Program-made: the position numbers and the translations under genes
DNA from: Adiantum capillus-veneris
Lineage: Eukaryota; Streptophyta; Polypodiopsida; Polypodiales; Pteridaceae
Direction of reading: 5' to 3'
DNA: 60,000 nt
Assembly: GCA_014529385.2 (NCBI GenBank)
Contig: CM043966.1
Coordinates: 104,421,087 to 104,481,086, forward strand
Part shown: piece by piece, positions 42,840 through 56,589 of the stretch
How the letters are laid out: every line of letters begins with the position of its first letter
How positions within the stretch are numbered: position 1 is the first letter of the stretch
The notes under the pieces: generated by a model
Told to the model about the DNA's origin: nothing
The model's database searches: none
Seen by the model: only the letters and a program-made list of their open reading frames with translations

Positions 42840-45624
42840 AGGTCACAACATTGCATTCGGAAATAAACGGTGGAAGATCTCAAAGGGATCTTTGGTGGTT
42901 GCCAAGGGAGAAAAGGTCTATACACTTTACTTGTGTACTGTTAGCACGCAACCTTCAGCTTGTGCAGCAACTACAGAAGTTGATAGTGCAGTGTGGCACC
43001 ATCGACTTGGGCATATGAGTGCCAAAGGAATGCAAATCGTTCAAACAAAGAAGCTTCTACCAGGTTTGAAAGAAGTGGACTTAGAGTTCTGTGAAGATTG
43101 TGTTTATGGTAAACAAAAGAGGGTAAAATTTCAAAAATCAGGAAATGAAAGAAAAAATAAAAAACTTGAGTTGGTTCATTCTGATGTTTGGGGTCCTGCA
43201 AGTACACCATCACTTGGTGGCTCATTGTACTATGTAACATTCATAGACGATGCGACTAGAAAAACATGGGTTTATGTCATGAAGAATAAATCCGATGTAT
43301 TTTCCATATTTCAAAGGTGGAAAGCCTTTGTGAAGAATGAAACAGGTACCAAGGTTAAATGCCTCAGATCCGACAATGGAGGCGAATATTGCAGCCAAGC
43401 TTTTGAAAGATTTTGTGCTAGCAATGGCATTCGGAGGCAAAGGACAAACCCAAGGACACCTCAACAAAATGGGATTTCGGAAAGGATGAACAGGACAATC
43501 ATGGAACGAGCACGAAGCATGCGGCTACATGCAGGCCTACCGCTTGAGCTTTGGGTGGAAGCTGTAAGTACGTCTGTCTACTTAATCAATCGGTCACCCT
43601 CAACGGCATTGGATGGGGGAGTTCCAGAAGAGGCATGGACAGGTAAACCGGTGAATTATGCATTTCTCAAAGTGTTTGGGTGTGAGGCTTTCATGCACAT
43701 AGATAGAAGCCTAAGATCAAAGTTAGATGCAAAGTCCAAAAAGTGTTTCTTCATTGGCTATGGAGAAAGAGACTTTGGGTATCGCCTACGGAATCCTGGA
43801 GATGGTAAAATCTTAAGGAGTAGGGATGTAATTTTTAACGAACAAAATATGTACAAAGATTACTTGGAAAGAAAACAAACAAAAGAAACAGGTGATGAGT
43901 ACATGGAGCTTGAGGACGGTGAAGACTCAAGGACTGCAAACGGTGACAATGTGCAACAACGTCAACCAAATGAGGAGCCTCAACCTATTCCCCGAAGATC
44001 TACAAGAGCAAGTAGACCTCCAGAAAGGTTTGTTCCTTCCTTCAACCATCTCTTGATCTCAGATTCTGGAGAGCCGGAATCATATGAAGAAGCTATGCAA
44101 CATGAATCCAAAGAAGAATGGACGAAGAGCATGCAAGTGGAGATGGACCCACTACATCGCAACCAAACATGGGAGTTGGTTGAGTTGCCTAAAGGTAAGC
44201 GGGCACTTCAAAACAAATGGGTGTACAAGCTAAAGGAAGAAGAAGGTGGGAAGAAAAGGCACAAGTCTAGGCTTGTGGTAAAAGGTTTTTCTCAAAAGAA
44301 AGGTATTGACTTCAATGAAATATTTTCTCCTGTTGTAAAAATGAACTCAATTAGGCTTGTCTTAAGCCTTGTGGTTGCTCATGATCTAAATCTCGAGCAA
44401 ATGGATGTAAATACGGCATTCCCTCACGGTGACTTAGAGGAGGAAATCTACATGCTTCAACCAAAGGGGTATGAAGTAAAAGGTAAGGAGAAAATGGTTT
44501 GCAGATTAAAGAAGAGCTTGTATGGTTTAAAGCAAGCATCAATACAATGGTACTTGAAGTTTGATCGATGGATGTTGGATCATGGATTCACAAGATGCAA
44601 CTCGGATCACTACGTCTACACGAAGAATTTGGGAGATGGGAAATTCATCATCCTAATGTTGTATGTTGATGACATGTTGATTGCAAGTGCTAACATGCAG
44701 GACATCAAAGACCTAAAAGAGGAGCTGTCCAAATCTTTTTCAATGAAAGATTTAGGTGCTGCAAAGAGGATACTTGGTATGAAAATATCAAGGGACAGGA
44801 CGAAGAAGACAATAAAGCTATCTCAAGAAGATTACATCAAGAAGGTACTAGAAAGGTTTGCAATGCAAAATGCAAAACCACTTTCTACACCTTTGGCTGG
44901 TCATTTTAAACTAACGAAGGATATGTGTCCAAAGACACAAGAGGAGATATCCTATATGTCTAAAGTTCCATATGCTGCAGCAAAAGGTTCTCTAATGTAT
45001 GCTATGGTCTGGACAAGGCCAGACATTGCACATGCAGTGGGAGTTGTGAGTAGGTTCATGGACAACCCAGGTAAAGAGCATTGGCAAGTTGTGAAGTGGA
45101 TACTTACGTATCTAAAAGGGACAACAACAAATGCTTTGTATTTTGGAGGAACTGATATTTTTCTAGAAGGGTATGCTGATGCAAATATGGCAGGTGACAA
45201 AGATACTCGAAGGAGCACTACTGGCTATGTGTTCACGGTTGGAGGCACAGCAGTAAGCTGGGCTTCAAAGCTGCAGAAAGTGGTTTCACTTTCTACCACG
45301 GAAGCAGAGTATGTAGCAATGACGGAGGCAAGCAAAGAAATTCTGTGGCTTCACAGATTCTTAGAAGAGCTTGGATTCAAACAAGACAATTGTGTCTTGT
45401 ACAGTGATAGCCAAAGCGCTATCCATCTTGCGAAGAACTCAGCCTTTCATTCAAGGACAAAGCACATTGAGGTGAGATATCACTTCATACGCACTCTTTT
45501 GGAAGAGGGACAACTAAAGCTAGGAAAGGTGCATACAAGTGAAAATCCTGCAGACATGTTTACAAAGGTGGTCAACAAGGAGAAGTTGAGCTTTTGCTCA
45601 TCTTCAATCGGCATTCAAGGATAA
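42803..45624 (+). CDS. Copia Pol: integrase, reverse transcriptase, RNase H
   Basis: Continues the polyprotein in the next frame from about 42802 (KNLISTGQLDDEG). Integrase HHCC: HHRLGHMSAKGM (42996) and CEDCVYGKQ. DDE core: HSDVWGP (43170), RSDNGGEY (43370), and QQNGISERMNRT (43460-43495). RT: NKWVYKLKEEEGGKKRHKSR, VVKMNSIRLVLSLV, and the catalytic ILMLYVDDMLIAS (44650-44690). RNase H: EGYADANMAGDKDTRRSTTG, SLSTTEAEYVAM, LYSDSQSAIHLAKN. Stop at 45622-45624. No stop interrupts 940 codons, so apart from the frameshift the enzyme set looks intact. Confidence 0.94.
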
Positions 45625-45669
45625 GAAGCCAGAATGGAAAGCAGTCACGGATTTGGTTTGGAGATCAGT

Positions 45670-45684
45670 CTCCAAGTGGGAGAT
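45670..45684 (+). promoter_or_regulatory. Polypurine tract of the copia element
   Basis: CTCCAAGTGGGAGAT, directly before TGTTAAG, the usual copia plus-strand primer site. Confidence 0.85.
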
Positions 45685-46324
45685 TGTTAAGTATGGAGCC
45701 TGATTTACCCTTGTAATTTTCTGTGGTAAAAGCGCACATTTGTAAGGCCCCCATTATGAGGAGAAGCCATCGTGCGTGAAGGAAAATTACTCACCGGAAA
45801 CCAAAATTTTCACGAACAAGAATCAGGGGCAACTTTAAAGGCCTTGGGGATGGAGACCCCCGAGACTTCTTTTTCGCCGGAATATTATGGCCGGACGGTG
45901 GCCGGAAAGTGGTCGAAAAACAACCGGTCGGTTGGTCGGTGGCCGGTAGTCAATGGCCGGTGGTCGGAAGTCAATGGCCGGTGGCCGAATTCAAAAGCGG
46001 ACTTGTCTTCTCAAGGGCGGCCACACATGGGCGGATTGGAGGGTCCGATTTGGACTTATTCGCACAAGGGCGGCTACACATGGCTGTCTCTCATAAGAGA
46101 GGGCAGCCCTTTTGGCCTATAAAAGGAGGCCATTTCTACACACATTTCATAGTGTGAAGTTGATGCAACAAGGTGAGTGTGAGGTGGTGAGAGTGAAGCA
46201 AGGCGGGAGCTCCATTAAGGGTATAATCCCTTTGTAAACTACTTCTTGTTTTGAAGTACTAAAGCCATTGAGTGGCTGCTTTCCCATGGACGTAGCCCAC
46301 ATTGGGTGAACCACGTATATCGTG

Positions 46325-46365
<41 letters not shown>

Positions 46366-46451
46366 CTCTATAATCTCGTGTATATAAATCTGTCTCTCTC
46401 CATTAAGTAATCTACTCAATTATCTATTTAGCTACGTCTTATTTCCTAACA
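45685..46451 (+). repeat. 3' LTR of the copia element
   Basis: 767 bp. Relative to the 5' LTR it lacks a few copies of the GGCCGATG-type word and has a different CT-tract length. Otherwise nearly identical. Confidence 0.95.
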
Positions 46452-46599
46452 GATTGATCATGTCCTCAGGTATGGCACTTCCCTATACTCTATGTGCCAG
46501 CTCTCATTCACTGCATTGCTCCTAGAGGGAATTTGTTACCATACACGTGTGCTAGCAATGTGTGTGAACACACTTAGGACCGTTGAGGTATTTTTTCGA

Positions 46600-49500
46600 T
46601 CACTAGGAGGATTTTCACCCGTTCATTGTATATACGTCCATCATTCTAGGGCTATCTATTTTTCCATTGCACACTAAGTAAAATACTCTTTGTTGTGTGC
46701 CTAGAGCTTCCTTCATCTTCTCCAAGTTGTGTGTGTTTTCTTGCAACCCTAATTCCAACAGATTACCATTCTGGTGTAGCCCCTTAATCTCTCCTCTTGC
46801 AGCCGCTTGCTCTCGCAAAGCTATTAAAGGATGGGTGCAGGTAGCAAACCAAAGAGGTGCTAAGGGGCATTCTTGATGAATGGATATCTTCACATCAAAG
46901 CGGTCAACTATTGTTTAATTGAAAAGCAGTTCAAAGGAGCTACCTTCACCAAGAGTTTTAACCGCTTGACAAATTCGCGGGCAAAATCCCAATCTTTGCA
47001 ATGTCTCTTGCACGAATGACCAGGTTATTCTATTGTATGATTTATCAAGACCAAGTTGCAATAAGATGAATTTTTGTTTCCTGGACTTGGCATAATCCAT
47101 ACCAATCAAAGCTTCTAGGATATTATAATAGATGGATCTCTCTTTAATAATCTGTGCCAGTGGGGAGAGATAATATCTGCCAACACAGGGGCCATCCTTT
47201 CAACAATAAGCTTTGCTAGCACCTTATAAATGTCTGTCAAGATTGTAATAGATCTCTAGTGTTTAATCTGAGATTATGCTGCCTGCTTTGGGATAAGTTT
47301 GATAATCCCTTTCTTTAGATCTGATTCAAGCATGCCTTTGGTAAATGCCTTGTTGACCATAAGTAAGAAGGATGGGCCTAAGCATTCTCAAAACTCTTGA
47401 CAAAAATCGACCATAAGCCCATCCCACCCTGAGGACTTCTCTTCTCCCAACTTTTTAGGAGTAGTCCAACATTCATGCAAAGTGAAGGGCTTTTCCAAAT
47501 ACTGTGCACGGTTTGAGTCCACCAATGTCTGGGTGGCAGCAAAAATCTTAGCCCTTACCTCCTTGATCATGGTAGAAGGAAGATCCTCCTTGACAATGAT
47601 CTAGATAAGATGGTCTAACATCATTATACCCACTTGATTAGGGTTGGAGATATGCACTTGGTTAATAGTTGAAGAAGAAATGGTGGCTTGTCTCCTTCTC
47701 ACCTTGATGGACCTGAGCAAAGCATTTTTGTTGGACTCCTCACTCTTGATATTCCTCTCCTTAGCCTGCAGCCTAAGGAGATGAGTCTCTTCCACCTCTC
47801 TTTCATACAAGGTCTACTTGATCTTCAGCCATTCCCTAAGACCTTCGTCAGAAGCCTTACCTTGCATTTTCTTTTGCCCTAGCTCCTCAAATTTGGCATT
47901 GAAGGTTAAAGTTTCTTGATGATTTTCCTTCTTCAATATTGCTCCAACTGTCTTGATGACAATTTGAATTTTTTTTCTAAATCTCTTCTAGGAATGTCAT
48001 GGCTCATTTCTTCCGTGGCCCGAGATACAAGGGCCTTAAAATGAGCATCTTTAAACATATTTGGATAAGTGATGAGCAGTTTCTTAGCTCCTTGCGGTTG
48101 AAGTTTTTCTTTAGAAGTAAATTCCAAGGAACCAAGAAGAGGAAAATGATCTAAGAGATCTTCATTCACCTTGACTTGTATATGCAAAGAAGAAAGCACC
48201 ATGTCACCGCTATGGGAGAAATGTAGCCTATCAATTCTAGAAGCAGACTGGGCATATCGATAGATGTGGTAAGTGAAACCTGCATCATCCTTCCATGGAC
48301 CAATCTTCCAAGCATCAACGAGAGCCCATTTATCTTCGAGGGTATCCCATTTCTTTTGCTCCCCTCCTGTCAAAAGCTAAAAGGACCCTGCCTATCTTGC
48401 CTAAAACTGACCATGTTAAAGTCTCCCATCAAGTAGAACTCCCCCTCTATTAGTAATTGTGAGAGGTCATTCCAAAGTAACTTCCTACCTTTGGAGTCAT
48501 TAGGGGTGTAGATGTTGACAACCGTAAGGCAATTATCATGTACCTTAATAGACACCCCTAGTACCCTCCCACACGGGTGTCAGAAAACAACTACTGGCTC
48601 AATATCCCTATGGGCCCCTATCATCACTCCACTAAAACCATCAGGATCAGAGCTGTAAAAGAAGATCAACTCTCCTAACAATTGTTTTCTTGGCACTAAA
48701 GCATCAAGGTGTGTTCTTGCAAACACGGACAATTTACATCTTTTCTCCTCTTCATATAATGCCACAATTTTTCTTGCTTCTCTCTTGATCTTATACCTTT
48801 CCACATTCGAGGAAAATATTTGGAGTGTGAAGATCATGGGGAAAGAGGGACAAATTCTTCAATATCCTCTACATGTACACACTCCACACTCCTAGTCACT
48901 GGAGAAGAAGGAGGCTCCTTGAGGTCCAGGGTCTTCCTTTCATTCCCACCTCAAAGGGATTGTGTAGAGGGATGACAATAGTCCCCCCTTTAAAATATTC
49001 TTGGAGTGATGAGGGGACCTTCTCATTGAAGGCACCATCTACCTCTTCTATCCTGGTCTCCCTATAGTTGCATCTTTCACCCGCTTAGCCCTTTTCAACT
49101 TTGGGACTTTCTATTCTATTGTAATCAAGACTGTAAGTAGCTTAGGTGTAGATGAGATAAATGTAAAATCTTTTTCATTGTTTGGGAAATTAGGGATTTG
49201 TAGAGTGATGTTTTGCTTCCCTCTTACCTTCTCCAGCCCTTTTGTTTTATATGTTTGTCACATAACATAGCCTACGTTCCCTCCTTTACACTTGCCTCTT
49301 GGTTTTCCTCAGTTTGTACTTTGCTCTATGTTGGAGCTTCCTCCCTTACCTGGACTTGATTGTCCACATTCATGGAGGACACTTGTGCTTTAGGGCTGGT
49401 GTTTTCTTTGGCCTTCATGGGGTAGTCTTTGACAAAGTGACCAAACTTGTTATATCCAAAGCATGCCCCAAAGGGGGATATTAAATTTAGGAGCTTTTCA

Positions 49501-49911
49501 TTTAGAGATTTCTCTACAAATTTAGAGCTTTTTGTGGGTAGCAAAATTAGATGTAACCTTTTGCACATACTAAGGTATATAGCTTTTGAACTAGGATAAA
49601 GTGCATAGTAAAAAAATTGTGCTCTACATGTTTGTGACACAATTAAGGGCCATAGTAATACAAAATAGATTTGATTAAAAAAAAACTAACCATATCCTTT
49701 GTGCAAGCAAGCCCCAAGCCATCACACCCAGCAAAGATACTACAATGTCATATATGTAGTATTTATAAGAAAGATCATCACAAAGTCTATGTTTATGATC
49801 CACAAGAATTTTAGTAGAAGTAAAATATTTGAATTTTTGGTATGAGGTAAGTCGAAGTCTACTCTAGCAACGAGTCTTTATCTTGTTCGCATTATGATCC
49901 AATTAGAGAGA

Positions 49912-49971
<60 letters not shown>

Positions 49972-50340
49972 GTTCCAAAGTTAGGAGGAATTGTCAAGAG
50001 CCCTGCTCCGACATTAACCACCATGCCCTTAGGCGGCATTTTAGACACATTCCACCCGATACAAACCCTATTGGAGGCCTTGCCTAAAGCCCTCTTGTTA
50101 GGTACAAACAACGGGGTCCCTAGTTGTCCTGTAAGCATCTTGATATTATCCCAGAGCCAACGAGGAAAACCAACAAACTTGACCCAACCAGGTGAGAAGG
50201 AAAACATCAAGGAATACTACACACATGTTCTACAGCTATTTTGGATACCAAAGCGAGAACGATTTGTATCACTTAGCTCAAGAATAGGAAAGTCAACCTC
50301 CACTATAAGTATCCAAAAAACAAGAAAGAATTAGCACCTC
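46600..50340 (-). pseudogene. LINE, reverse strand: ORF1 and ORF2 remnants
   Basis: From right to left. ORF1 has a DUF4283-like block, GWVKFVGFPRWLWDNIKML and NRVCIGWNVSKMP (50200-50020), a (GA)n tract at 49918-49968, and a degenerate knuckle CFGYNKFGHFVKDYP (about 49475-49430). ORF2 endonuclease: FSGVMIGAHRDIEPVVV, LTVVNIYTPNDSKGRKLLW, YLMGDFNMVSFRQDRQG (48640-48380), ASRIDRLHFSHSGDM, and DHFPLLGSLEF. Then the RT linker (PFTLHECWTTPKKLGEEKSS, GWDGLMVDFCQEF) and RT: FILLQLGLDKSYNRITWSF and SIHQECPLAPLWFA (47080-46850). The catalytic xADD block is not reached. Many stops and frame changes; inactive. Confidence 0.82.
49918..49968. repeat. (GA)n microsatellite
   Basis: About 25 GA units within the LINE ORF1 region. 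Confidence 0.95.
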
Positions 50341-52160
50341 CCATTTTAATTTCACCACCTGAAGCAATGTTGCAAGCAAGATCAAGGGAGAGTACCTTAC
50401 CAACCATTGCAACTTGATAAAGCACCTAGGATGGCGGAAGACTATTGGTCAAAGTCTTCACCCATTACAACTTGGAACAAGTGGTTTCAAAGGGTGACAA
50501 CATCTTTCCAAAAAGTATAATCTACCCAAGGAAGGAAGGAGTGTTTACTGACATCCATCATTTGCTTGCTTCCCTCTTAACCTTCCTTTCTGACCTCTTA
50601 ACCTCCTAATCTTAGGGAATGTAAATATATAGCCCTATACTAAAACCCAAAAAAAAGAGAGCAAAAGAGCAAGAGCTACCATACAAAAAGCTTGGAACCA
50701 ACAAGATCTGGTCCATAAACCAAAACTCATAGTGACACATCACGCACAATGACACAACCCTTATGATATTTGCAAACTAACCAAAATCTATATGTGTATA
50801 CACATATGGCTAGTACGCCAAAGTCATCCACTCCTACATTAGGTGAGAGGTACCCTCTTTACTTTTCTTAAGTGTTTCAAATGTTCTATCATGTGCTTAC
50901 CTCTTAAAGGGATTTGATATATACACTAGCGGGTGAGAAAAATTCCGAGGAATTAGAATGGCAGATACGTCTCTTGACCATGATTGATCACTACTTAGTA
51001 GAGAACGTCTCTCTGAGTGCACGTTTATCATTTTGAGTAAGATGAAAATCCACGCCTAGTGACCTTCTTAGTGAATCTATGTGCATTTGATGATGAGGAA
51101 GATTTAACGATTTCACGGATGGGACACATGGTCTCACTGAGGATGACTTTATTTATCTTGACGATGATGACGATAGAGGTTTAGACTCAGGGTTGTGAAT
51201 CCATCTATATATATCATGTTCCCTTGGCCCTATAGGGAGGTCAAATAGATAGGTTAGGGCTCTTTATGTTGTTTTGATTCTACTCAATAAGGGTTGGTGC
51301 CTCTTCCCACTGATGTGCCACCTAGAGGTATTTCCTAGTGTTTTCTAGTGTGTATAGGAACGTATTGCAATAGCTAGGCTTCTGAACACCAGGTAATCTT
51401 TTTCAAGTCCATTCATTGAATCGAGCATGCTGTCAGTACGAACATGTATTTCTTGTCCATTATTGTTGCTTGTTGTCTTTTCTAACATCCATGTTTGTTT
51501 GCTTTAATCGTGATTGGTAGCAAATTGTTCAGCACATTTGCTTAGTGTTAGACATTGATTCAATATAATTTTATATCATAGTCCTTGTTTAGGTTTATTA
51601 ATCAAGAATTGTGGCTTAGCTAGTTTGAACAAGGTAGAGCGCTAGAGATCTTCTCTTTATACCGTAAGAGATGCCTTCCTAATTTTCAATGGTTACTTAG
51701 GCTCTTAATCCGATATTATGAAGCATTTTGTACGATGTGATAGTTCTTTCTAGTGGACTAAATTATTTTTGACCTTTAGCTTAAGTATTATAAAGGGAGT
51801 TTTGACTATTGTGATGAGCCTAGGAAAGGTAACAGTGTCAAAATGACCCCCCAAGGTTACAAAATTAGAATGCAATCAAAGAAAAACAAAAAAAAAATGT
51901 CAAAAATGTAAAATCTTAAGCTAAGAGAGAAATCTTGGCTTGATTTGGTACTTCACTCACATGTATTTACTATGGTACTAGAGCCCTAGAGGTTCCCAAT
52001 GTGGGTGCTTTTCCTTGAGAAGCAAAAAGCCCCGGGCATACAAAATAACCACACATGTCAAATGACTTTGAATCAATGTGAAAAAAGAAAAAAACCTTGG
52101 TGCTCCACTTGGAGTGGGTATTACAGATAAGCAGAGAGCTGGCTGGATCTTGACTAAAGT
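50341..52160. other. Unassigned interval
   Basis: No coding frame above background and no repeat boundary recognised. AT-rich, with an A-rich stretch near 51880-51900. Confidence 0.4.
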
Positions 52161-52174
52161 CAACAACAAAATGA

Positions 52175-53722
52175 GAAGACTGAATTTTGGATCCTCCCCT
52201 TCCAGAGTAGAATCACAGTGATCAATGCTTTCATGATGCCATACATTTCATTTGTATCGCCGTTGCTTAATATGAGCAAATCCAATTGGAAAGAATTCTT
52301 GAAGCCTATCAAGCATTTTTTATGGAAAAGTAACATGAAAGCCACAACCCCTTACTAGTGGGGGAGATGGGAATGGGTAGCAAGACCTAACAAGCAGGGC
52401 GGTATCAGAATTACTGACCCTATGATTCATGCAAAAGTTTTGTGTGCCAAACTTGTGGTCTCTTTGATGAACCAGAAACAGGAGTGGACTATTATGGCCT
52501 GGGATATGATGGACAATGCAAAGCTTGCCTCAAGAGGGGGAATATGGAAGATGGACATGGTGCCGGACAAGATTCTTGCACCTTGTTGGACTTCCCTCAA
52601 ACTTGGTGGCTGCACAGAGGAACTAGCACAGAAGTGTAATAAAGCAGCCTCGACTTTAGAATGGGGAGAAAATTTTAGGTACTTCAAGGATTCCTCTTGC
52701 AATTGGTCCCCATGTATTTCCAAACTTGGAAGGGGCTCCTTGGACCCTTTTTAGAGGGAAGTTGCACGACAAGTGACCAATAAAGGAATCTATAAGCTTT
52801 CGCATCTCTGGGATGACAGCAATTGTTGCTGGAAGGATGGGGAGCACGTGGTGATGGAACATACATTGGGGATCTACGAAAGACTTCTCATTAGTAGACT
52901 CTTTGAAGTGATGATATCCGCATGTCCTATTGTATATGGATGAGAAATAGATTGGAGAGCCTGGCATTGGCCAAAAGACAAAATGTTCCTGCTTCCCAAG
53001 ACCCGGAGTACATATAATGTGCTAGGTTGCCCCACTCAACAAAATCTGAAAGAAAAATTGGCAAAAGAACGCTGGCAAAAGAGGTTTTCTACCATCTAGG
53101 AGACTAAAGGGCAGGACTACATAAAGGTATTCATCTGGAAGGTGTTGTGGGGAGCTTTGGCCAATGGGGTTAAGGTGCAAGCTAGAGGTCTTGGCTCATG
53201 CACTTGCTCAGGTCGCAGGTCAGCCTTGGAAGACCCCCTCCATCTGTTTTTCTAGTGCCCTAATTCGTGGGGTCTATCTGCCAGAGTGTGCAAGTGGGTA
53301 AGAAGGACTTGGAAGATCACCTTTTTTACAGATGATATGATCTTGGAAGGGCATGGTATCCAAAGTTATGCCGGTATGATATTCACTCAAATGATCATGT
53401 TTTTCTACCTCAACCAAGTATGGAAGTCCAGGAACGTTCGAGTCTTTGAGGGCAAACTAGAGGTAGCTCTCTTTGATGATATTGTGCGATCAAGCATTGA
53501 GCTCATTCACATAATAGGAGCAAGAAGAGATGTAGCGGACAAAGATGAAGGATGGATGCATACTTTGAGCTGTTTAGAGCACCCAAGAGGTTAGGAGTTA
53601 AACATCTGGTAGGTATTCTGTATGTGATATTTTATAAAAGTGGATTGCATGTGGCGGTGTTTTCAAGTTACAATAGTTTAACCCTGAGATGTGAAAGCAA
53701 GTTGCAAGTCAAGAAAAAAAAA
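52175..53722 (+). pseudogene. LINE ORF2 3' half, with poly(A)
   Basis: RT thumb: INAFMMPYISFVSPLLNMSK and KEFLKPIKHFLWKSN (52210-52335), then WEWVARPKQGGIRITDPM, the 52422-52754 frame (AKVLCAKLVVSLMNQKQEWT), QRVFIWKVLWGALANGVKVQ, a zf-RVT motif CSGRRSALEDPLHLFF-C (53205-53260), and FYLNQVWKSRNVRVFEG (53400-53460). The A-rich end at 53713-53722 is the likely poly(A). Stops at 52753, 52939, 53097 and 53255 show decay. 5' truncation is typical for LINEs. Confidence 0.8.
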
Positions 53723-53759
53723 CCACTACTTTATCTAATGTTACACCACTTTTAGGAAT

Positions 53760-54400
53760 ATATTATTTCAAAAGAAGACAACTTTCATACTCTCAAAGCA
53801 TTTTCCTCAATCAATCAGAGCATTCAAATGCCACTTCCCACTCTGTTTCACCGTCCACAAACCTTTCATCTACAAGTGTTTCGTGTGTCTGGGCCATTTC
53901 AATCTGCGCTTGTGGTTGTACTACAAGTCTTGTGGCAATCATTGTGGACACATTGATGAGGTGAGAATTACAAAACCCATACACCAATTTCTCGGCAAGC
54001 GCTAGATCTAAACAAAAACCGACCTTCTTATCCCTAAAGTCCTTGAATACACCAATATTTGAGGTGATTATCCCAGGCACCTTACCTTGTGGCCTTCACA
54101 AACCTGCTTGCTTTGTGTTGTCCCACCATCGTCCTCGAGGTATTATACAGTTTGAACCTATTGGTTTAATGAAAAACAAAATATGGCATAAGGTTATCAG
54201 AGATATTAATATAATATATATGTAGACTTAGAGGGCTTGAAAATTCCTATGGGGATCAGCTTAAGCAGTTTGATTAACATAGGGACTCACAGAGAGAAAA
54301 CTTGAAGCTGGTTGGCAGATTATGGAGCTTTATTGTCATGAGAGGGAGATAGAAAGAACTTTGGCCGGCTTAAGCATAAGGCAAAGAGATGTGAGATAGA
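53760..54400. other. Unassigned interval, weak LINE ORF1 trace on the - strand
   Basis: 54080-53811 (-) is open for 89 codons and includes MIATRLVVQPQAQIEMAQTH, faintly like the RxxVEID part of DUF4283. I cannot support more than that. Confidence 0.25.
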
Positions 54401-54405
54401 TTTGG

Positions 54406-54408
<3 letters not shown>

Positions 54409-54492
<84 letters not shown>
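54409..54492. repeat. (GA)n microsatellite
   Basis: About 42 uninterrupted GA units, one of the longest in the window. Confidence 0.95.
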
Positions 54493-54495
<3 letters not shown>

Positions 54496-55762
54496 GAGGA
54501 GCTATGGTGCTCAAGGTTATGGTTCAAGATTATCCAAAATAAGAAAGTTATGGAGTTTTGGCTCGAGGACGAGAGAGATATGGAGCTTGAGGATATAGTA
54601 GCATAAATGAGAGCTATTGACACTTTGATAGCGTTATCTCCTTGACCTATTGCTTGAAGCTTCTCAATCATATCTAGATTAAGTTCATATCTATGTCGAT
54701 GACATTCCTCCACATGATTTTCCGTCACCATGGTACCCTTCTAGCTTACTAATACATAGCCTGTTGCCCCTGGCAACAAAAGAAAACTCTCTCTCTTGCA
54801 TGATCCCCATCTCCCTCTCCCTCTCGTTGGAACCCTCTCATTTGCCTTTAGAGTTAGGCCTTAGTATATAGCCTGCACTTTATGCACTATAGTGGTAGTT
54901 TTCACTTTTAAATTTACCTCTTCCACATCTAAAAATGGAAGGGAGCTTATATGTGAATAGTAAATTTCTCTAGCCTCCCACTCACTACTTCCCAACGGGC
55001 TAATAAGGGCTACATGTAGCCAGAATGCCATCAAATTGTGATAGCGTTGCATGGACTAGTTTAAGGTCGACGATTAGTCTCCCAAATTATGCACAACCCT
55101 TGTGTTGGGTCCGTTTCCTATCCTGACCTTCCTATGTATGAGGTGCAACGTCACTAATTGGTATACTTGTCAAGCCCCAAGTTCCTACTATCACTGCTCT
55201 TTCATTGCATGTATAGTATCAATCTAATAGAATCCTCTAATACTATGATAGCCCATACCTTGTAACTGAACTTAGTGCCATCTTCTCGTGTCATTTGGTG
55301 GTGTGCATTGCTATTTCGCATGTAGCTTTGATCTCAATATCACCGTGAACTACCCTCAGATTCAACCTCCACATTGCACCCATGATATTGCTGCAAGCAG
55401 CCCATCCTCTGAATCTAGTGCAAGGTGTTTCTTGTTGTTGGCATATTGATGTTATGTTTCATTCGCCAAATAGGGCACAACATGCATATATAGATGAGAG
55501 AGAGAGGAGGGGAGAAGGAGAGAGCACAAATGTCCTTGAATTAGTATTGCCCCCGAGATTCGACTTCCACATTGCACTCATGATATGATGCAAGAGAATC
55601 ATCCTATGAATAAAGTAGGATGTTTCATGAAGTTTGTATGTTGATATGTTTCATTTGCCAAACATGGCACAAAATAGATGAGAAGAGAGAGGAAGAAAGA
55701 GAGAGCAAGCATGCACCGTTGAACTAGTGGCTATATCAGCTTCGCAATAATGTATATTACAA
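54493..55762. other. Unassigned interval
   Basis: No gene recognised on either strand. Two related blocks (CATTGCACnCATGATAT-G-TGCAAG...) near 55372 and 55571 suggest an old duplication of about 200 bp. Confidence 0.4.
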
Positions 55763-56082
55763 CATACAAGGTACAGAATCGAGAGGAAACACCGTCTTTT
55801 GGATTTGGCAACGACAATTGGGTGATTGACGTATAGATGCTCTATATTGGTGGCTCTTGTTGATGCATTGAAGTCAATGGAACTCCACAAAAGCTGGAAT
55901 AGGTTTGTCCTAGCAGGAGGGGCATACAAGGTACAATATCGAGAGAAAACACCTTCTTTTGGATTTGGCAATGGCAATTGGGTGATTGACGTATCGATGC
56001 TCTATATTGGTGGCTCTTGTTGGTGCATTGAAGTCAATCAAACTCCACAAAAGCTGGAATAGGTTTGTCCTAGCAGGAGGGG
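55763..56082. repeat. 160-bp tandem duplication
   Basis: CATACAAGGTACA-AATCGAGAG...CTTTTGGATTTGGCAA occurs at 55763 and 55923, the two copies differing at about ten positions. Confidence 0.9.
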
Positions 56083-56290
56083 CATAACATATTAATCATA
56101 TGCTTTGCTACATCCATGAACAATAGAGCATGCTTGCTACCTTATCGTCAACATGTAAACCATGTGCAACGGATTGCAAGCTGGCTTGGCATACCCCTCA
56201 ACCTTGTGTGTGCTGGCAACACAAATACCTCCAATGTGGAGATCGTACTAACTCTCCACTTAGTCTACAATGTTGTGCGCTCTATGATCA

Positions 56291-56293
<3 letters not shown>

Positions 56294-56322
<29 letters not shown>
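56294..56322. repeat. (GA)n microsatellite
   Basis: About 14 GA units. Confidence 0.95.
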
Positions 56323-56326
<4 letters not shown>

Positions 56327-56390
56327 AGATTGGGGAGAAATTACTTGACAATTGCAGTATTGTTGTTGTACTTGATCATGAAGGACCTCA

Positions 56391-56542
56391 TCTAGCCTAT
56401 TCCGATGGTTTGTACGACATTTAAAAACTCTTCTTCTGCTTCCATTTCCTCCTCATCTGGCCTATTCCGATGGTTTGTACGACATTTAAAAACTCTTCTT
56501 CTGCTTCCATTTCCTCATCTTCTCTCTCTCTCTCCCTCTCTC

Positions 56543-56589
<47 letters not shown>

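Larger units (their letters stand above)
40888..46451 (+). mobile_element. Complete Ty1/copia LTR retrotransposon
   Basis: LTRs 40888-41668 and 45685-46451, both TGTTAAG...CTAACA, with a perfect 5-bp duplication GATTG (40883-40887 and 46452-46456). It has a primer-binding site, gag-pol of the normal copia order (gag, protease, integrase, RT, RNase H), and a purine tract before the 3' LTR. By eye the LTRs differ at roughly a dozen positions plus two short deletions and CT-tract length, so insertion is fairly recent. The only coding lesion seen is one frameshift between gag/protease and integrase, at an A run near 42803-42809. Confidence 0.96.
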
